From NCBI GenBank assembly GCA_000720375.1, contig JOAA01000025.1, positions 84,943 through 148,942 of the forward strand: a stretch of DNA of 64,000 bases. Reading direction: 5' to 3'. Below, piece after piece: positions 32,400 through 42,227 of the stretch. The translations under genes were made by a program, and so were the position numbers. Position 1 is the stretch's first letter; each line of letters begins with the position of its first letter. This DNA is from Rhodococcus rhodnii. GTDB taxonomy: Bacteria; Actinomycetota; Actinomycetes; Mycobacteriales; Pseudonocardiaceae. Below the pieces are notes generated by a model. The model searched no databases, was not told the origin of the DNA, and saw only the letters and a program-made list of their open reading frames with translations.

Positions 32400-35300
32400 A
32401 TGGCCGACCAGCGAACCGAAGTCCTAAAGGAGCTGTACAAGCTAGTAGGGCTCGGATACGAGCGAGTGGCCCGTCACGGCCCGCTGAGCAAATCCTCGGT
32501 GGGCAACTTGCTCAAAGATGCTTCGAAGGCCAGGGACGACACCATCAACGCGTTCATCGACGCATGCCTGGCTGCCGCAAATAAGAGAGGCATCGACCTG
32601 CCTGAAGGGAAGGGCAACTCCCGCTACTGGCGGGATCGTATCGACGCGGTAACTCCCGACCCCGACGTTGCGCCAGGTGAGGAGTGGGCCAATGTGGTCC
32701 TGGAGCACCGCGTCTGGGATCACGTAGAGGTCCGGGACCCGTTCCTCGATCACGCGGTGGCGATCGCTCGCGAGCTGTTCAGCCTGCGCGGTGAGACACA
32801 TCCAGACGACCCATGGCGGGACGCTGACTTCCTCCGCCGCTTCACCGAGAATCTCGCCGGTCTGGTCACGATGCCGCTGACCGGCGCGGAAGCCGCGCTG
32901 TTGACCCTAGTCCCGCTTGCCTACAAAGCCGACACGACCCGCCAGGCTGAGCTGATGCAGGACGTGGACCCCACCAATCTCGATCAGACTGGCCGACCTG
33001 AACGCGCGGGTTACGAAGGTTTCCTGGGTCAGGAGGCCAACCAGCGCCTGGTGGACCGCGCCAGAGAAAGAGAACTTCCGGACCGCCGCCCGGCACCGAT
33101 GGAGATCGGCTGGTGGCTGTACCACCAGTGGCTCGCCTCCGCGTCCCGTGCCGTGGGCGGCAGTATTTTCGAAGCTTTGGCGGAGCGGCCACAGATCAGC
33201 AAGGACCGTGTGCGCGTCGACCTCGTCACCATCCTGGCCAAGCTCGCGCGCGTACTGCACCGGCCTGCCGACGAGTTACGCACCCCGGACCGTCTGGGCT
33301 TGAAGGCCACTAGGAACAGGTTCAGCTTGTCTGCCCAGCCGGTGGAGGTGCGCGAGCAACTGATCGGCTTGATGGCCGCATTGGGGCACGCACTGGCGAT
33401 AGAACCGACTGCGTTGCCCAGGATGGTCGTGGAACACCTCGGCATCCCCGGCGCGGTCGACCTGTCGCAACTGATGACCACGCTCGCCAACACCGACTGG
33501 AACGGCGAGCCGCCGGTACTGCGGCTGCACGCGTCATGCCACCACGAAGCAGTGTTGGAGGCACTGAAGGAACAGGTCGTCTACGTCGACGCCGTGCTGG
33601 GAGCGATCCATACCACCGACGCCCTCGCTTCGCTGAGAACGCTACTGCACTCGCGCGCATCTGCCGAGGGAGTCCAACCCGCTGAGGGTACTTTCGCCAC
33701 TCCTGTCGACCGGTTCCGACTCGACGAGGAGCGCATCCGCGAGCTGCTGATGGGGACACAGCTTTACCGTGACCCGTCATTGGCGATCCGGGAGCTGTAC
33801 CAGAACGCCTTGGACGCGTGTAGATATCGTGCCGCCAGGCATGAGTACCTGGCCAACCGTTACGGCGCCCCACAGGACTACCGCGGGACGATCGAGTTCG
33901 AGCAAGGAATCGAGAACGACCGTTACTTCCTTGAGTGCAGGGACAACGGCATCGGCATGGGCGAAGGCGAGTTTCGTGGCGCCTTCTCCAAAGCAGGGGT
34001 CAAGTTCACTGACCGAACCGAGTTCCACGAGGAACAGGCGGAGTGGCGCGAGTACGGCGTGCGGCTCTATCCCAACAGCCGCTTCGGCATTGGAGTCCTG
34101 AGCTACTTCATGCTCGCCGACGAGATCGAGGTGACCACCTGCCGAATGCCTCGCGATCGCGAGCCACCGGAACCCGAACTAAAGGTCACTATCGCCGGAC
34201 CCGGCCATTTCTTCCGCATCACCAGGCAGCACACCGCGATCAGCCGGCCAGGCACCCGCATCAGGCTCTACTTATCTGACGGCGCCAAGGCACCGTCATG
34301 CGTGGAAGTCCTACGGCGGTTACTCGGTATCGCAGAGTTCACCACGACAGCGCAGCACTTCAGGGGGGAGCCCGAGCGGTGGGAGGTCGGCGTTTTGAAC
34401 ACCCGCCAGCGCTTGTCACAGGGCGATGAGGGGATCGACGTCAGTGGCAATCTGGTCACCAACGAGGACGGCGATGTCAGCTGGTGTGAGCACGGTGGTG
34501 CACTGCTCGTTGACGGTATCTATGTACGGGCGGGTAAACAGCGCGGCGTGCTGGCAGATCCGAACGACAACGGCGATATCCGCGGAGTCGTTATCAATCT
34601 CAGAGGCGATAAGGCACCGAAGCTGTCAGTCGATCGCACTCTGGTGCTCGAGGACGTGTCAGGCCGCGTTGAACGAATGGTACGGGCTGCGACATCGAAC
34701 CTGATCCGCACCAAGCCGTCCTTCCTTTGCTTTGAGTGGCTAGCGGATGTGGCGTTGTCCAGTCCAACGGTCGCGGACATGGTCACCGAGGCGATGTGTC
34801 AAGCGAGTGCACAGCTCCGGCACAGTCAAGACGAGACCTATGACATCTCGTCAACGGGTCATTTCGCCACCGATCCGGAACTGTTCACCCCAAACCGCAA
34901 TCGGAATCGCGGCTGGTTTCCCCGATCTGCCCGCAGCGTCACGCGTGTGAAAGTGGGGCCGCTTGACGTGTCTCGTTTGCCAGACCACATCACACTGTGG
35001 CGTGTACTCGCTCACCACACCGAGAGAATTATCAGTGAGCTGGCGGACCTCGTTCCCGACAAACCGCTACGGCGGGACGTACTCACTGCACGGGCGACGG
35101 ATGCGGTACTGCTGGCCAACAATGTCAGTTGGTCGAAAGATGACCGGTTGGGCCGCGAGGCTCCGATACCACCTGGCCATATCCTGTGGTTGGCACTCAA
35201 CACATCCATGAGTCCACGGGAGGTCGCAGAACGAGCCGTCAGACTCGGCGCGACACAGCTCGACCCGCAAACATTCGCACCGGACAAGGAACGACTCGCC

Positions 35301-36467
35301 GCCGATCTTCCATTGCTCAGCAAGCATCTGAACGGAAAGCCCGACTGGCTCACCACCGACCATCCGCTCGATCTGAAGCACATCGTCGATTCCCACCTCA
35401 GGTTGCACCTGACGTTTCAGGACATCGTGACCAGGCTGGCGTCCTTCGGCTTCACCGTTCCCCGCACGGAACAGTTCGCCGATCGTCTCGCGCGTACCGA
35501 CCTCAGGCTGATCAACCACGACCTCACCCACCATGGATCCTGGCTGGACCTGGCCGAGAAGGTATCCGCGCTGCACGTGATCAAGGCAGCGACCACGCTG
35601 GACATCGACGCGGCCGAAATCGTCTGTCAACTCCAGGCATTAGGATTCGACGTGGACCAGCCGACTCAGCTGGTTCAAGAGCCGACCGCGGAGGATCTGG
35701 TGCTTTTCAGCGCCGGGGTGAACGGAAAAGGTCCCTGGCTGGATCGAAGGCGTCCGGTGCCAGCCTCTCATCTGATTCGTGTGTCGGCGGAACTGGGCAT
35801 TGGTCCACGGGAAGTCGGGCAACGGTTGAGTGCATGCGGCTTTATCGTGCGTAAGCTTGACAGCCTTCCGGAAAAGGCTGCCGATAAAGACGTCGAGCTG
35901 CTCAGGGATTTCGACGACGAGGAGCCACTGACCCAGGCGCACTTGACCTACGAGGGTCGGCAAATCGGATACAGCCCACGCGACGTCGCAAAGTGTCTGG
36001 CTCGGTACGGATACGACATTCGTCCTGGCGATTACGGAGTGAACTATCTCTCGCCGATCGACCTTAAGCTTGCCAGCAGGGATTTTGATGGTATACATCC
36101 CTGGCGATCCGCCAACTCCCTGGCGGATGCGGGCTATCTCATCCAAGCGTTTCTCGAGACGGGGTTAAGCCCCCGCGACGTGGTGGATCGCCTGGCGCGA
36201 CAACAGCTCGACGCGGGCGTTGCCGAGAATGTGCCCGAACCAGGCGGAGCCGACATGCGGTTGCTTGACTGGGCTACCGGTGGTGACTGGTCCAACGTCA
36301 CCAAGCCCGTTAATCTGCAACAGCTGATCACCGCGTCCATCCATGCCGGATTGACTCTGCAAGCGGTTGCGCAGCGACTACGCGCCCTGGGCCTTAACGT
36401 ACCTGACCTGGCGGAAACCGTGCGGAACGCCTATGTCCGAGTGCCTTGGCGTGGCCGACAGACCTGA
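32400..36467 (+). CDS. Hsp90-like (GHKL) ATPase with seven C-terminal helical repeats
   Basis: I chose ATG 32400, with GGAGAG close upstream (1355 residues). Layout: a basic N-terminal helical region (about 1-60, possibly HTH), a long helical region, then an Hsp90/histidine-kinase-type ATP site: N box RELYQNALDACRYR (Glu465, Asn469), G1 box DNGIGMG (515-521), G2 box NSRFGIGVLSYF. After it, seven repeats of 57-67 residues carry a PRDVAxRLxxxGF-like motif, starting near 939, 1006, 1071, 1136, 1193, 1258 and 1320. Similar GHKL plus winged-helix-like repeat proteins are known from predicted actinobacterial conflict systems. It is convergent with the subtilisin/AAA pair; joint function is inference. 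Confidence 0.85.
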   Translation: MADQRTEVLKELYKLVGLGYERVARHGPLSKSSVGNLLKDASKARDDTINAFIDACLAAANKRGIDLPEGKGNSRYWRDRIDAVTPDPDVAPGEEWANVVLEHRVWDHVEVRDPFLDHAVAIARELFSLRGETHPDDPWRDADFLRRFTENLAGLVTMPLTGAEAALLTLVPLAYKADTTRQAELMQDVDPTNLDQTGRPERAGYEGFLGQEANQRLVDRARERELPDRRPAPMEIGWWLYHQWLASASRAVGGSIFEALAERPQISKDRVRVDLVTILAKLARVLHRPADELRTPDRLGLKATRNRFSLSAQPVEVREQLIGLMAALGHALAIEPTALPRMVVEHLGIPGAVDLSQLMTTLANTDWNGEPPVLRLHASCHHEAVLEALKEQVVYVDAVLGAIHTTDALASLRTLLHSRASAEGVQPAEGTFATPVDRFRLDEERIRELLMGTQLYRDPSLAIRELYQNALDACRYRAARHEYLANRYGAPQDYRGTIEFEQGIENDRYFLECRDNGIGMGEGEFRGAFSKAGVKFTDRTEFHEEQAEWREYGVRLYPNSRFGIGVLSYFMLADEIEVTTCRMPRDREPPEPELKVTIAGPGHFFRITRQHTAISRPGTRIRLYLSDGAKAPSCVEVLRRLLGIAEFTTTAQHFRGEPERWEVGVLNTRQRLSQGDEGIDVSGNLVTNEDGDVSWCEHGGALLVDGIYVRAGKQRGVLADPNDNGDIRGVVINLRGDKAPKLSVDRTLVLEDVSGRVERMVRAATSNLIRTKPSFLCFEWLADVALSSPTVADMVTEAMCQASAQLRHSQDETYDISSTGHFATDPELFTPNRNRNRGWFPRSARSVTRVKVGPLDVSRLPDHITLWRVLAHHTERIISELADLVPDKPLRRDVLTARATDAVLLANNVSWSKDDRLGREAPIPPGHILWLALNTSMSPREVAERAVRLGATQLDPQTFAPDKERLAADLPLLSKHLNGKPDWLTTDHPLDLKHIVDSHLRLHLTFQDIVTRLASFGFTVPRTEQFADRLARTDLRLINHDLTHHGSWLDLAEKVSALHVIKAATTLDIDAAEIVCQLQALGFDVDQPTQLVQEPTAEDLVLFSAGVNGKGPWLDRRRPVPASHLIRVSAELGIGPREVGQRLSACGFIVRKLDSLPEKAADKDVELLRDFDDEEPLTQAHLTYEGRQIGYSPRDVAKCLARYGYDIRPGDYGVNYLSPIDLKLASRDFDGIHPWRSANSLADAGYLIQAFLETGLSPRDVVDRLARQQLDAGVAENVPEPGGADMRLLDWATGGDWSNVTKPVNLQQLITASIHAGLTLQAVAQRLRALGLNVPDLAETVRNAYVRVPWRGRQT

Positions 36468-36794
36468 GTGTCACCAAACCCATACGGCGTTCATGGCAGT
36501 TCCTTGGCGGCGCCGGTCCCTTCGCTGTCGTCCATGTGGCTTAGGCCATGAGCTACGCATGAGAAGGGCCACAGGCATGAACCCCTCCGATCGCACTCCT
36601 GGCCGCCGCCGTCAACCGCACCGGTTTGGGCTGCCCGCTCGCCCCAGTGGTGAACGCGAGCTACCACCTGCCGGATCTCGTTGAGCCACAGCACCGACGA
36701 ACGTTAGAGAACGTCCCAACTTGTGCACACACAGCAACTCGGCCGCAGCGGTGGAATGGATCAGCGGCCAGTCAGAGAAGCGACACACCGTGCG
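36468..36794. other. Gene-free stretch between convergent genes
   Basis: These 327 bases separate the 3' ends of the Hsp90-like gene and the subtilisin gene. Short frames on both strands lack ribosome sites and recognisable sequence. I see no strong terminator hairpin. Confidence 0.6.
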
Positions 36795-39137
36795 CTAGCC
36801 TCGGATTCGAATGCGCGCAGGCACCCTGACCTGGTGGGTCAGGAGCTGATGGAGATCCGCCTCTACCAGGCTCTGATCTTCGAGGGTGACTGTCAACGCG
36901 TACGACTGCTCTTGATAGTTCGTGACATTCCTGGCCCAGGTGGCGGCCCGGTGAGTGACTGCCACGTAGAAGATCTCGTCATCGTTGATGAACGAGTTTC
37001 GTGCCGTCCACCGGCGGACCTGCAACGTGCTGCTAGCCACCACACTGCTCCCGGGGTCCAGTGGCGGACGCCGTCTGCGGTCGTTGATGAACTCCTGCGG
37101 ATTGTCCGGGTCTTGGCGGCTCAGCATTTCCTGTAGCTCGTCCGGATCAATGTTGCGGTACAGGTCGACCTGCATGGTGGCGGCCAGGTACTCGCGACGC
37201 TGGCGTCGCACCGGAGGATCGAACGCCAGTGCCACGGTGATGGTGCGTTCACCTCCGCTTCCCCGACGGAACACTTCAGGCACAGGGACTGGATGAATGC
37301 TGACGGTGTCAACCTTCATCGCACCGTCGTAAGTCATGGTGGTTCGCTGGCGTCCACTGGTGATAGCACGACCGCTGTCGGGGCGGCCAAGCCCGAAACG
37401 GGCGGCTCGGCGATGATCCTGCTGAGTGTCGACAGCCGTAGCGGGCAACTTCGCGCTAATGGCCACGAGCGCCCGGATCAAGTTGGACGATGCATCCGGG
37501 TACGCGTGAAGGACGTCCGCTGCGATACGAGCGACGGCCGGCGCGGCGTAGCTCGTACCATTGCACGCTTGGAACAGCTGGCCCGTGTCGGGATTGATCG
37601 CCGTGCTAACCATGCTGGCGCCAAGCTCGTTCGGCGACACCACCTTGGAGTCGTTGACCACGACATTGCCGCCGTAGTGCACGACTTCCGGCTTGTTCCG
37701 CCGTTTCGAGTTGGTACCGATGCCTGGACCGGTACGGCTGAACGGCGATGGTTGATCGACACCCGCGACGGCCTGCCAACCGAAACGGTTGGGTAGCTCC
37801 GCTACTCCCTCACTGAGGGCCAGCGATCCGACGGTCAGTGCCAAAGCAGCGGGCGCGGGTTCAGCCAGCCGATGCTCACTGCTGTCCAAATAGGCCGGAT
37901 AGTCGTCGGCGACGTGATGGCCACTGGGCGTGCGAGCTGTCATCGCGTGGATAGCGGTGTTGCCGGTGGGCACTACAACGACGATCTTAAGTTCGCGGAT
38001 GAGATCGTCGATGACTTCGGTCAATGCACCGAGATGGACATCGTTGTACGGTTCGTCGTAGCCGATCGACAGGTTGAAGATCTTCACCCCGTAGGTGCTG
38101 TGCAGATGACGGATTCCCTGCTCAACCAGTTCGTGCGGAAAGGCGCTCTGGACGAACCGGGGCGCGCCGCGTAGGTTTCCCGGCTGGGGTTCGAGGATTC
38201 GTGCTACTCGAACTGTGCCGTAGGCGGTGATCGGCTCGCCGTCTCGTAGTTCCTCATGTAGGTCCGGCAGAAGAACGCGGCCGACGACCTCGCTGCCATG
38301 GTCGCCAGGTTGTTGCCAGCCATACTCGGGTGGCCCCATAGGGTCGACAGACTCCACAAGTCCGGCAAGCAAAGGATGCTCGGTGGCTGGTGCGTCGTCG
38401 AGCACGCCGACGGTGGCCGAGGGCAGGCTCGTACGGATCAGGTCGGTCGCTCCGAGGGTGCGCCAGTCTCGGAAGTCCATGAACGGCACAGGTGGGGTGC
38501 GAACCTGCTCGATCACACTGGTGTCCAGCAGATCGTCAAGGCTAGCCTGCGTCACGCGAGCCCGGATCAGAGTGCGCCGTGGGCTGAGAGACCGCAGTTG
38601 AACGTCGCCAGCGCTGTGAGCCAGGACCTGTTCGACGACGCCGACTCGTCGCTGCGCCTCGGCACGATCGGGCGATGGCCAGATGGTGATGTCGACCAGA
38701 AACGGCTCCTCAGCTGGTGGTGGCGTCAGTCCTGGGCCGCGCCGGTCGACTGGGCCGTACGGCTCGATGTCGTCAATCAGATCAAGCAGTGAAGACAGAG
38801 ATCCCGTCGTCCTGTAGTCACGCAACGCCGCAGCCAACTCCGCGCCACCATCGTCACTGAGGACGAAGTACGTGTAGTCAGTGGTCTCGCCCAGGAGATG
38901 CAAGCCCCGGCCTTCAAGAGCGCTGTCCTGTGGGCGGCCCACGGCGCGGAGTTTGAACACCAATGCGGGATCGACTCCGCGGTCAAGTCGTCGTGGTGCC
39001 GCGACAACCTGCTGAAGTTCATTCTCCAGGTGGGCGCCGTGCTCGGACCGGTTCCGGCTTGTTGGCACTCCTCCACCGCCGCCTGCACGCCGGGACTCAG
39101 CCGTGCGCGGGTCCGGGAGGAGTAGATGGGGTGGCAT
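36795..39137 (-). CDS. Subtilisin-like (S8) serine protease of a conflict module
   Basis: The 780-residue protein has no signal peptide, so it should act in the cytoplasm. Catalytic triad by motif: Asp247 or Asp248 (VGVLDDAP), His280 (GDHGSEV) and Ser529 (NGTSYAAP); the oxyanion region VVVVPTGNT is present. The N-terminal 240 residues contain no obvious inhibitor propeptide, and about 200 residues follow the protease fold, perhaps for target recognition. Its ATG has AGGAG 9 nt upstream and lies 24 bp after the AAA ATPase stop, so the two are co-transcribed. S8 peptidase plus AAA ATPase pairs recur in bacterial genomes, probably as regulated proteases. Confidence 0.9.
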   Translation of the reverse strand: MPPHLLLPDPRTAESRRAGGGGGVPTSRNRSEHGAHLENELQQVVAAPRRLDRGVDPALVFKLRAVGRPQDSALEGRGLHLLGETTDYTYFVLSDDGGAELAAALRDYRTTGSLSSLLDLIDDIEPYGPVDRRGPGLTPPPAEEPFLVDITIWPSPDRAEAQRRVGVVEQVLAHSAGDVQLRSLSPRRTLIRARVTQASLDDLLDTSVIEQVRTPPVPFMDFRDWRTLGATDLIRTSLPSATVGVLDDAPATEHPLLAGLVESVDPMGPPEYGWQQPGDHGSEVVGRVLLPDLHEELRDGEPITAYGTVRVARILEPQPGNLRGAPRFVQSAFPHELVEQGIRHLHSTYGVKIFNLSIGYDEPYNDVHLGALTEVIDDLIRELKIVVVVPTGNTAIHAMTARTPSGHHVADDYPAYLDSSEHRLAEPAPAALALTVGSLALSEGVAELPNRFGWQAVAGVDQPSPFSRTGPGIGTNSKRRNKPEVVHYGGNVVVNDSKVVSPNELGASMVSTAINPDTGQLFQACNGTSYAAPAVARIAADVLHAYPDASSNLIRALVAISAKLPATAVDTQQDHRRAARFGLGRPDSGRAITSGRQRTTMTYDGAMKVDTVSIHPVPVPEVFRRGSGGERTITVALAFDPPVRRQRREYLAATMQVDLYRNIDPDELQEMLSRQDPDNPQEFINDRRRRPPLDPGSSVVASSTLQVRRWTARNSFINDDEIFYVAVTHRAATWARNVTNYQEQSYALTVTLEDQSLVEADLHQLLTHQVRVPARIRIRG

Positions 39138-39161
39138 CTGAGGCAGCTCCTGCTACGTGCT

Positions 39162-40133
39162 CTACCAGGGTCGTGCTGTGACGGCCTTCACCGCATCGTC
39201 GATATCGGCGGGCAGGATCTCTTTGTCACCACGTAGCAGCGCCGTTCTTCGGGCGTCCGCAGCCACCTTCTCGACAGCGGCGTGAGGCAGTCCTTTCAGG
39301 GCGGCTGCCGTCTTGTCAATATCCACCCCACGGTGGGGCACTGGACGAAGCCGCAACCGAAGCAGCCTGCGTAGTTCGTGGACGGTGGGTAGACGAAACA
39401 TGACCACTTCGTCGAAACGACGCCACAAGGCACTGTCAAGCAGGCCAGAGTGGTTCGTGGCGGCCAGAAGCAGACTCGGGCCCCGATATGTATCGATCAT
39501 CTGCAGGAACGCGGTGATAACCCGCTTCATCTCACCGTGCTCACTAGCGTCGTCCCGGGAACGACCGAGCGCGTCGAACTCGTCAAAGAGCACAACGAAG
39601 GGAGCTTGATCGGTGTAGTCCAAGACGCGACGCAGGTTACTGGCAGTCTCACCGAGATACGAGGACACGACAGCATCGAGTCGGACAAGCAGGAATGGCC
39701 GACCGAGCTCACTGGCGAGCGCCTCTGCCGCCGTTGTTTTCCCGCAACCAGGTGGACCGCGGAAGAGAAGCCGTTGACGGCGAGGGATCCCTGCCGCGTC
39801 CAGGTCACCCCACCGGTGGACCTCGTCGACGATCTGACCGAGGAGAGTGGTTACCTCCAATGGAAGGACCAAGTCCTCCATCAGCCGATCAGGTGTACGA
39901 ACCTCCGCCAGTGGCCACTCGCCCTCCCGATCCTTCGGCGGCTCCGGAAGAACGACAGTCGAGCCCGTGTCGTAAGAGCCGCCAGCGGCGAGCAGTTTCT
40001 GCAAGTCACGAGCCAGCGCATGATGCTGCTTGGCCTGCTCCTCCTCGATGATCTCGGACGCAGCGCGTCGGAACGCGAGCTCATCGCGCGTATAGAACGC
40101 CCGAAACAGCGTCTTGAGGTGTCGGCCAGCCAC
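39162..40133 (-). CDS. AAA ATPase paired with the S8 protease
   Basis: The 323-residue protein has a helical N-terminus (about 1-80) and one AAA module: Walker A GPPGCGKT (126-133), Walker B VVLFDEFDALG (Asp184, Glu185), sensor-1 region AATNHSG and an arginine-finger region DSALWRRFD. It is most like the FtsH/spastin-type classical AAA group. It is the first gene of a two-gene operon with the protease and probably acts as its unfoldase or activator. Confidence 0.9.
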   Translation of the reverse strand: MAGRHLKTLFRAFYTRDELAFRRAASEIIEEEQAKQHHALARDLQKLLAAGGSYDTGSTVVLPEPPKDREGEWPLAEVRTPDRLMEDLVLPLEVTTLLGQIVDEVHRWGDLDAAGIPRRQRLLFRGPPGCGKTTAAEALASELGRPFLLVRLDAVVSSYLGETASNLRRVLDYTDQAPFVVLFDEFDALGRSRDDASEHGEMKRVITAFLQMIDTYRGPSLLLAATNHSGLLDSALWRRFDEVVMFRLPTVHELRRLLRLRLRPVPHRGVDIDKTAAALKGLPHAAVEKVAADARRTALLRGDKEILPADIDDAVKAVTARPW

Positions 40134-40502
40134 AGGGCGATGCTAGCCGTACTGATCCATGAACGCCTATTGCAGGGCGAACGCCGCCATCCCACGTTGC
40201 GCCGTAGCGGGAGCACCGCGGTCACCTCAGGAACGGGTCGTGGGCGATGTCTGCCGGTATTCACAGCTCATCCCCGCGGAAATACCGCTCGTCTGTCCAC
40301 ATGCAACTGTTGTGTGGCGCTATGCGGGCCCTGCACTACAAGTTCCACATCCCGGAGTCGCGTGAACTATGTAGACAGTTTGAAGCTAGGCGGGTCCCTA
40401 AAGCGAAGTCCACAAAGCTCAGTCGGCACACAAACCAGTCACGATTTGGCATCATCGGGCTTGACCTGCGAAAACGGGCTGATGGCGGCGTACATTCTGA
40501 TC
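40134..40502. other. Divergent intergenic region between AAA ATPase and integrase
   Basis: 369 bases that must hold promoters for the protease operon (leftwards) and the integrase (rightwards). A plus-strand frame runs through it into the integrase but is antisense shadow before 40482. No palindrome or convincing gene seen. Confidence 0.5.
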
Positions 40503-42227
40503 ATGAGTGCCAGCTACCATGGCACGACCGCTGGTGGCCGTGACTCCACCACCCGTGCGCATCGCCCTCGCGGCAGCATCTCGACGCTACCGAGCGGGTC
40601 ACTGCGGGTACGGGTCTTCGCGGGGATCGATCCGATCACCCGCCGCCAGCACTACCTGACCCAGACCATCCCCCATGGTCCCACTGCGGAACGCCAGGCC
40701 GAGGTAGTCCGAGCCCGGCTGGTGACCATGGTGGAGGAACGCCGCCAGCCGCGAACCAACGTCACGCTCGGTCACCTGGTGGAGCGGCACGTCGCGACCA
40801 TGCGCGCCGGCGTCCACACTCGGGGCAGCTACCGTGGCTATCTCCGCAAGCACATCCTGCCGCTCATCGGCCACCTGCGCGCGGGCACTGTTCCGCCCGA
40901 GGCACTGGATGGGTTCTACGCCGAACTCGCTCGCTGCCGCGAGCACTGTGGCACACCTGCCGCCACGAAGGCCGCCATGTCGTCCGCAACGTCCACAGTG
41001 GTCGAAGTTGTCCGCCGGAATACCAAGCGCCACGAGTGCCGGCCGCTGTCGGCCGCGACCATTCGCAAGATCCATTTCCTGATCAGCGGCGCCTATCGGC
41101 AAGCGCGCCGCTGGGGCTGGCTCTACACCAGCCCCACAGCGTTGACCAACCCACCATCCAGACCCGCACCCGACCCACAACCACCGACCCCAGACGAGGT
41201 GACTCGGATCCTCCTGCACGCGTGGCCGGACCCGGACCTCGCCGTGCTGATCTGGATCGCGATCGTCACCGGCGCCCGCCGCGGCGAGCTCTGCGCGCTG
41301 CGCTGGCCCCACTTCCAGCCAGATCGCCGGGTCCTGCACATCCGCCGCAGCATCGCCCAGGACGGCAAATATCTCGAGGAGAAAGACACCAAACTCCATC
41401 AACGCCGCCACGTCGCGCTCGACCCGGCCACCACGGCGCTGCTGGTCGCCTACCGCACATTCCGCGAGCAGCGGGCCGCCCGCCGCGGACTCACCCTGTT
41501 GCCGGACGGATTCATGTTCTCCCCGGCCGCTGACGGGTCACGCTGTCTGGCGCCGTCCGCGCTCGGGCAGCGCTACCACCGATTCGTCCACCGCTTGAGC
41601 ATCACCACGACGCTGCACAAGCTGCGGCATTACAGCGCCACCGAGCTCATCCTGGCCCAAGTGGACACGCGCACGGTCGCCGGTCGGCTCGGTCACGCGG
41701 ACTGTGGCATGACCCTCAACACCTACGCGGCCTGGCTCAACGAAGCCGACCAACGCGCCAGCCACCTACTCGCCGACCGCATCCCCGTCCGCCTCACCCC
41801 ACACAACAACCACCCACCAGCACCCGAACCCCAGACACACTCGCTCTATCAGAAGATCGCCGACGACCTGCGCACCCAGATCACCAACGGCACCTACCCC
41901 GTCGGCAGCACACTGCCCACCAACCACGAACTCACCACCCACTACGGCGCCTCGACCGGCACCATCCACCGCGCTATCACCGAACTCGCCGCAGCGGATC
42001 TCATCGACGTCAGCCGCGGCCGCCGCGCCACCGTCCGCCCACACCACCAACCACTCCAACGCCGCATCCAGAACTCACCAGCACCACCACCAGCCCTCCT
42101 CCCATTCCCCAGCCCAACACCAGCCACACCAGAACCACCACCACGGCACATCCAACGACGCCACACGGCGCGAACGAGATCTCACCCACACGTTGCTGGC
42201 CACCCGCACACAGCCCTCCGGCACTGA
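40503..42227 (+). CDS. Tyrosine integrase fused to a GntR-type winged helix
   Basis: Site-specific recombinase, probably for the tRNA-Arg att site. It has 574 residues from ATG 40503 (ATG 40482 also possible, giving 7 more). Layout: AP2-like N-terminal domain (LPSGSLRVRVFAG), SAM-like core-binding domain, catalytic domain with Arg259 (TGARRGEL), His372/Arg375 (HKLRHYSA), His398 (GRLGHAD) and Tyr408. After the catalytic domain, residues about 445-510 form a GntR-type winged helix (YQKIADDLRTQI then LPTNHELTTHYGAS), followed by a Pro/His/Arg-rich tail. The fusion is unusual for integrases and may serve autoregulation or directionality. Confidence 0.92.
   Translation: MSASYHGTTAGGRDSTTRAHRPRGSISTLPSGSLRVRVFAGIDPITRRQHYLTQTIPHGPTAERQAEVVRARLVTMVEERRQPRTNVTLGHLVERHVATMRAGVHTRGSYRGYLRKHILPLIGHLRAGTVPPEALDGFYAELARCREHCGTPAATKAAMSSATSTVVEVVRRNTKRHECRPLSAATIRKIHFLISGAYRQARRWGWLYTSPTALTNPPSRPAPDPQPPTPDEVTRILLHAWPDPDLAVLIWIAIVTGARRGELCALRWPHFQPDRRVLHIRRSIAQDGKYLEEKDTKLHQRRHVALDPATTALLVAYRTFREQRAARRGLTLLPDGFMFSPAADGSRCLAPSALGQRYHRFVHRLSITTTLHKLRHYSATELILAQVDTRTVAGRLGHADCGMTLNTYAAWLNEADQRASHLLADRIPVRLTPHNNHPPAPEPQTHSLYQKIADDLRTQITNGTYPVGSTLPTNHELTTHYGASTGTIHRAITELAAADLIDVSRGRRATVRPHHQPLQRRIQNSPAPPPALLPFPSPTPATPEPPPRHIQRRHTARTRSHPHVAGHPHTALRH

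Noticed and set aside
39450..40480. Upstream extension of the integrase reading frame
   Set aside because: This part is antisense to the AAA ATPase and low-complexity; the integrase N-terminal domain starts at 40482 or 40503.
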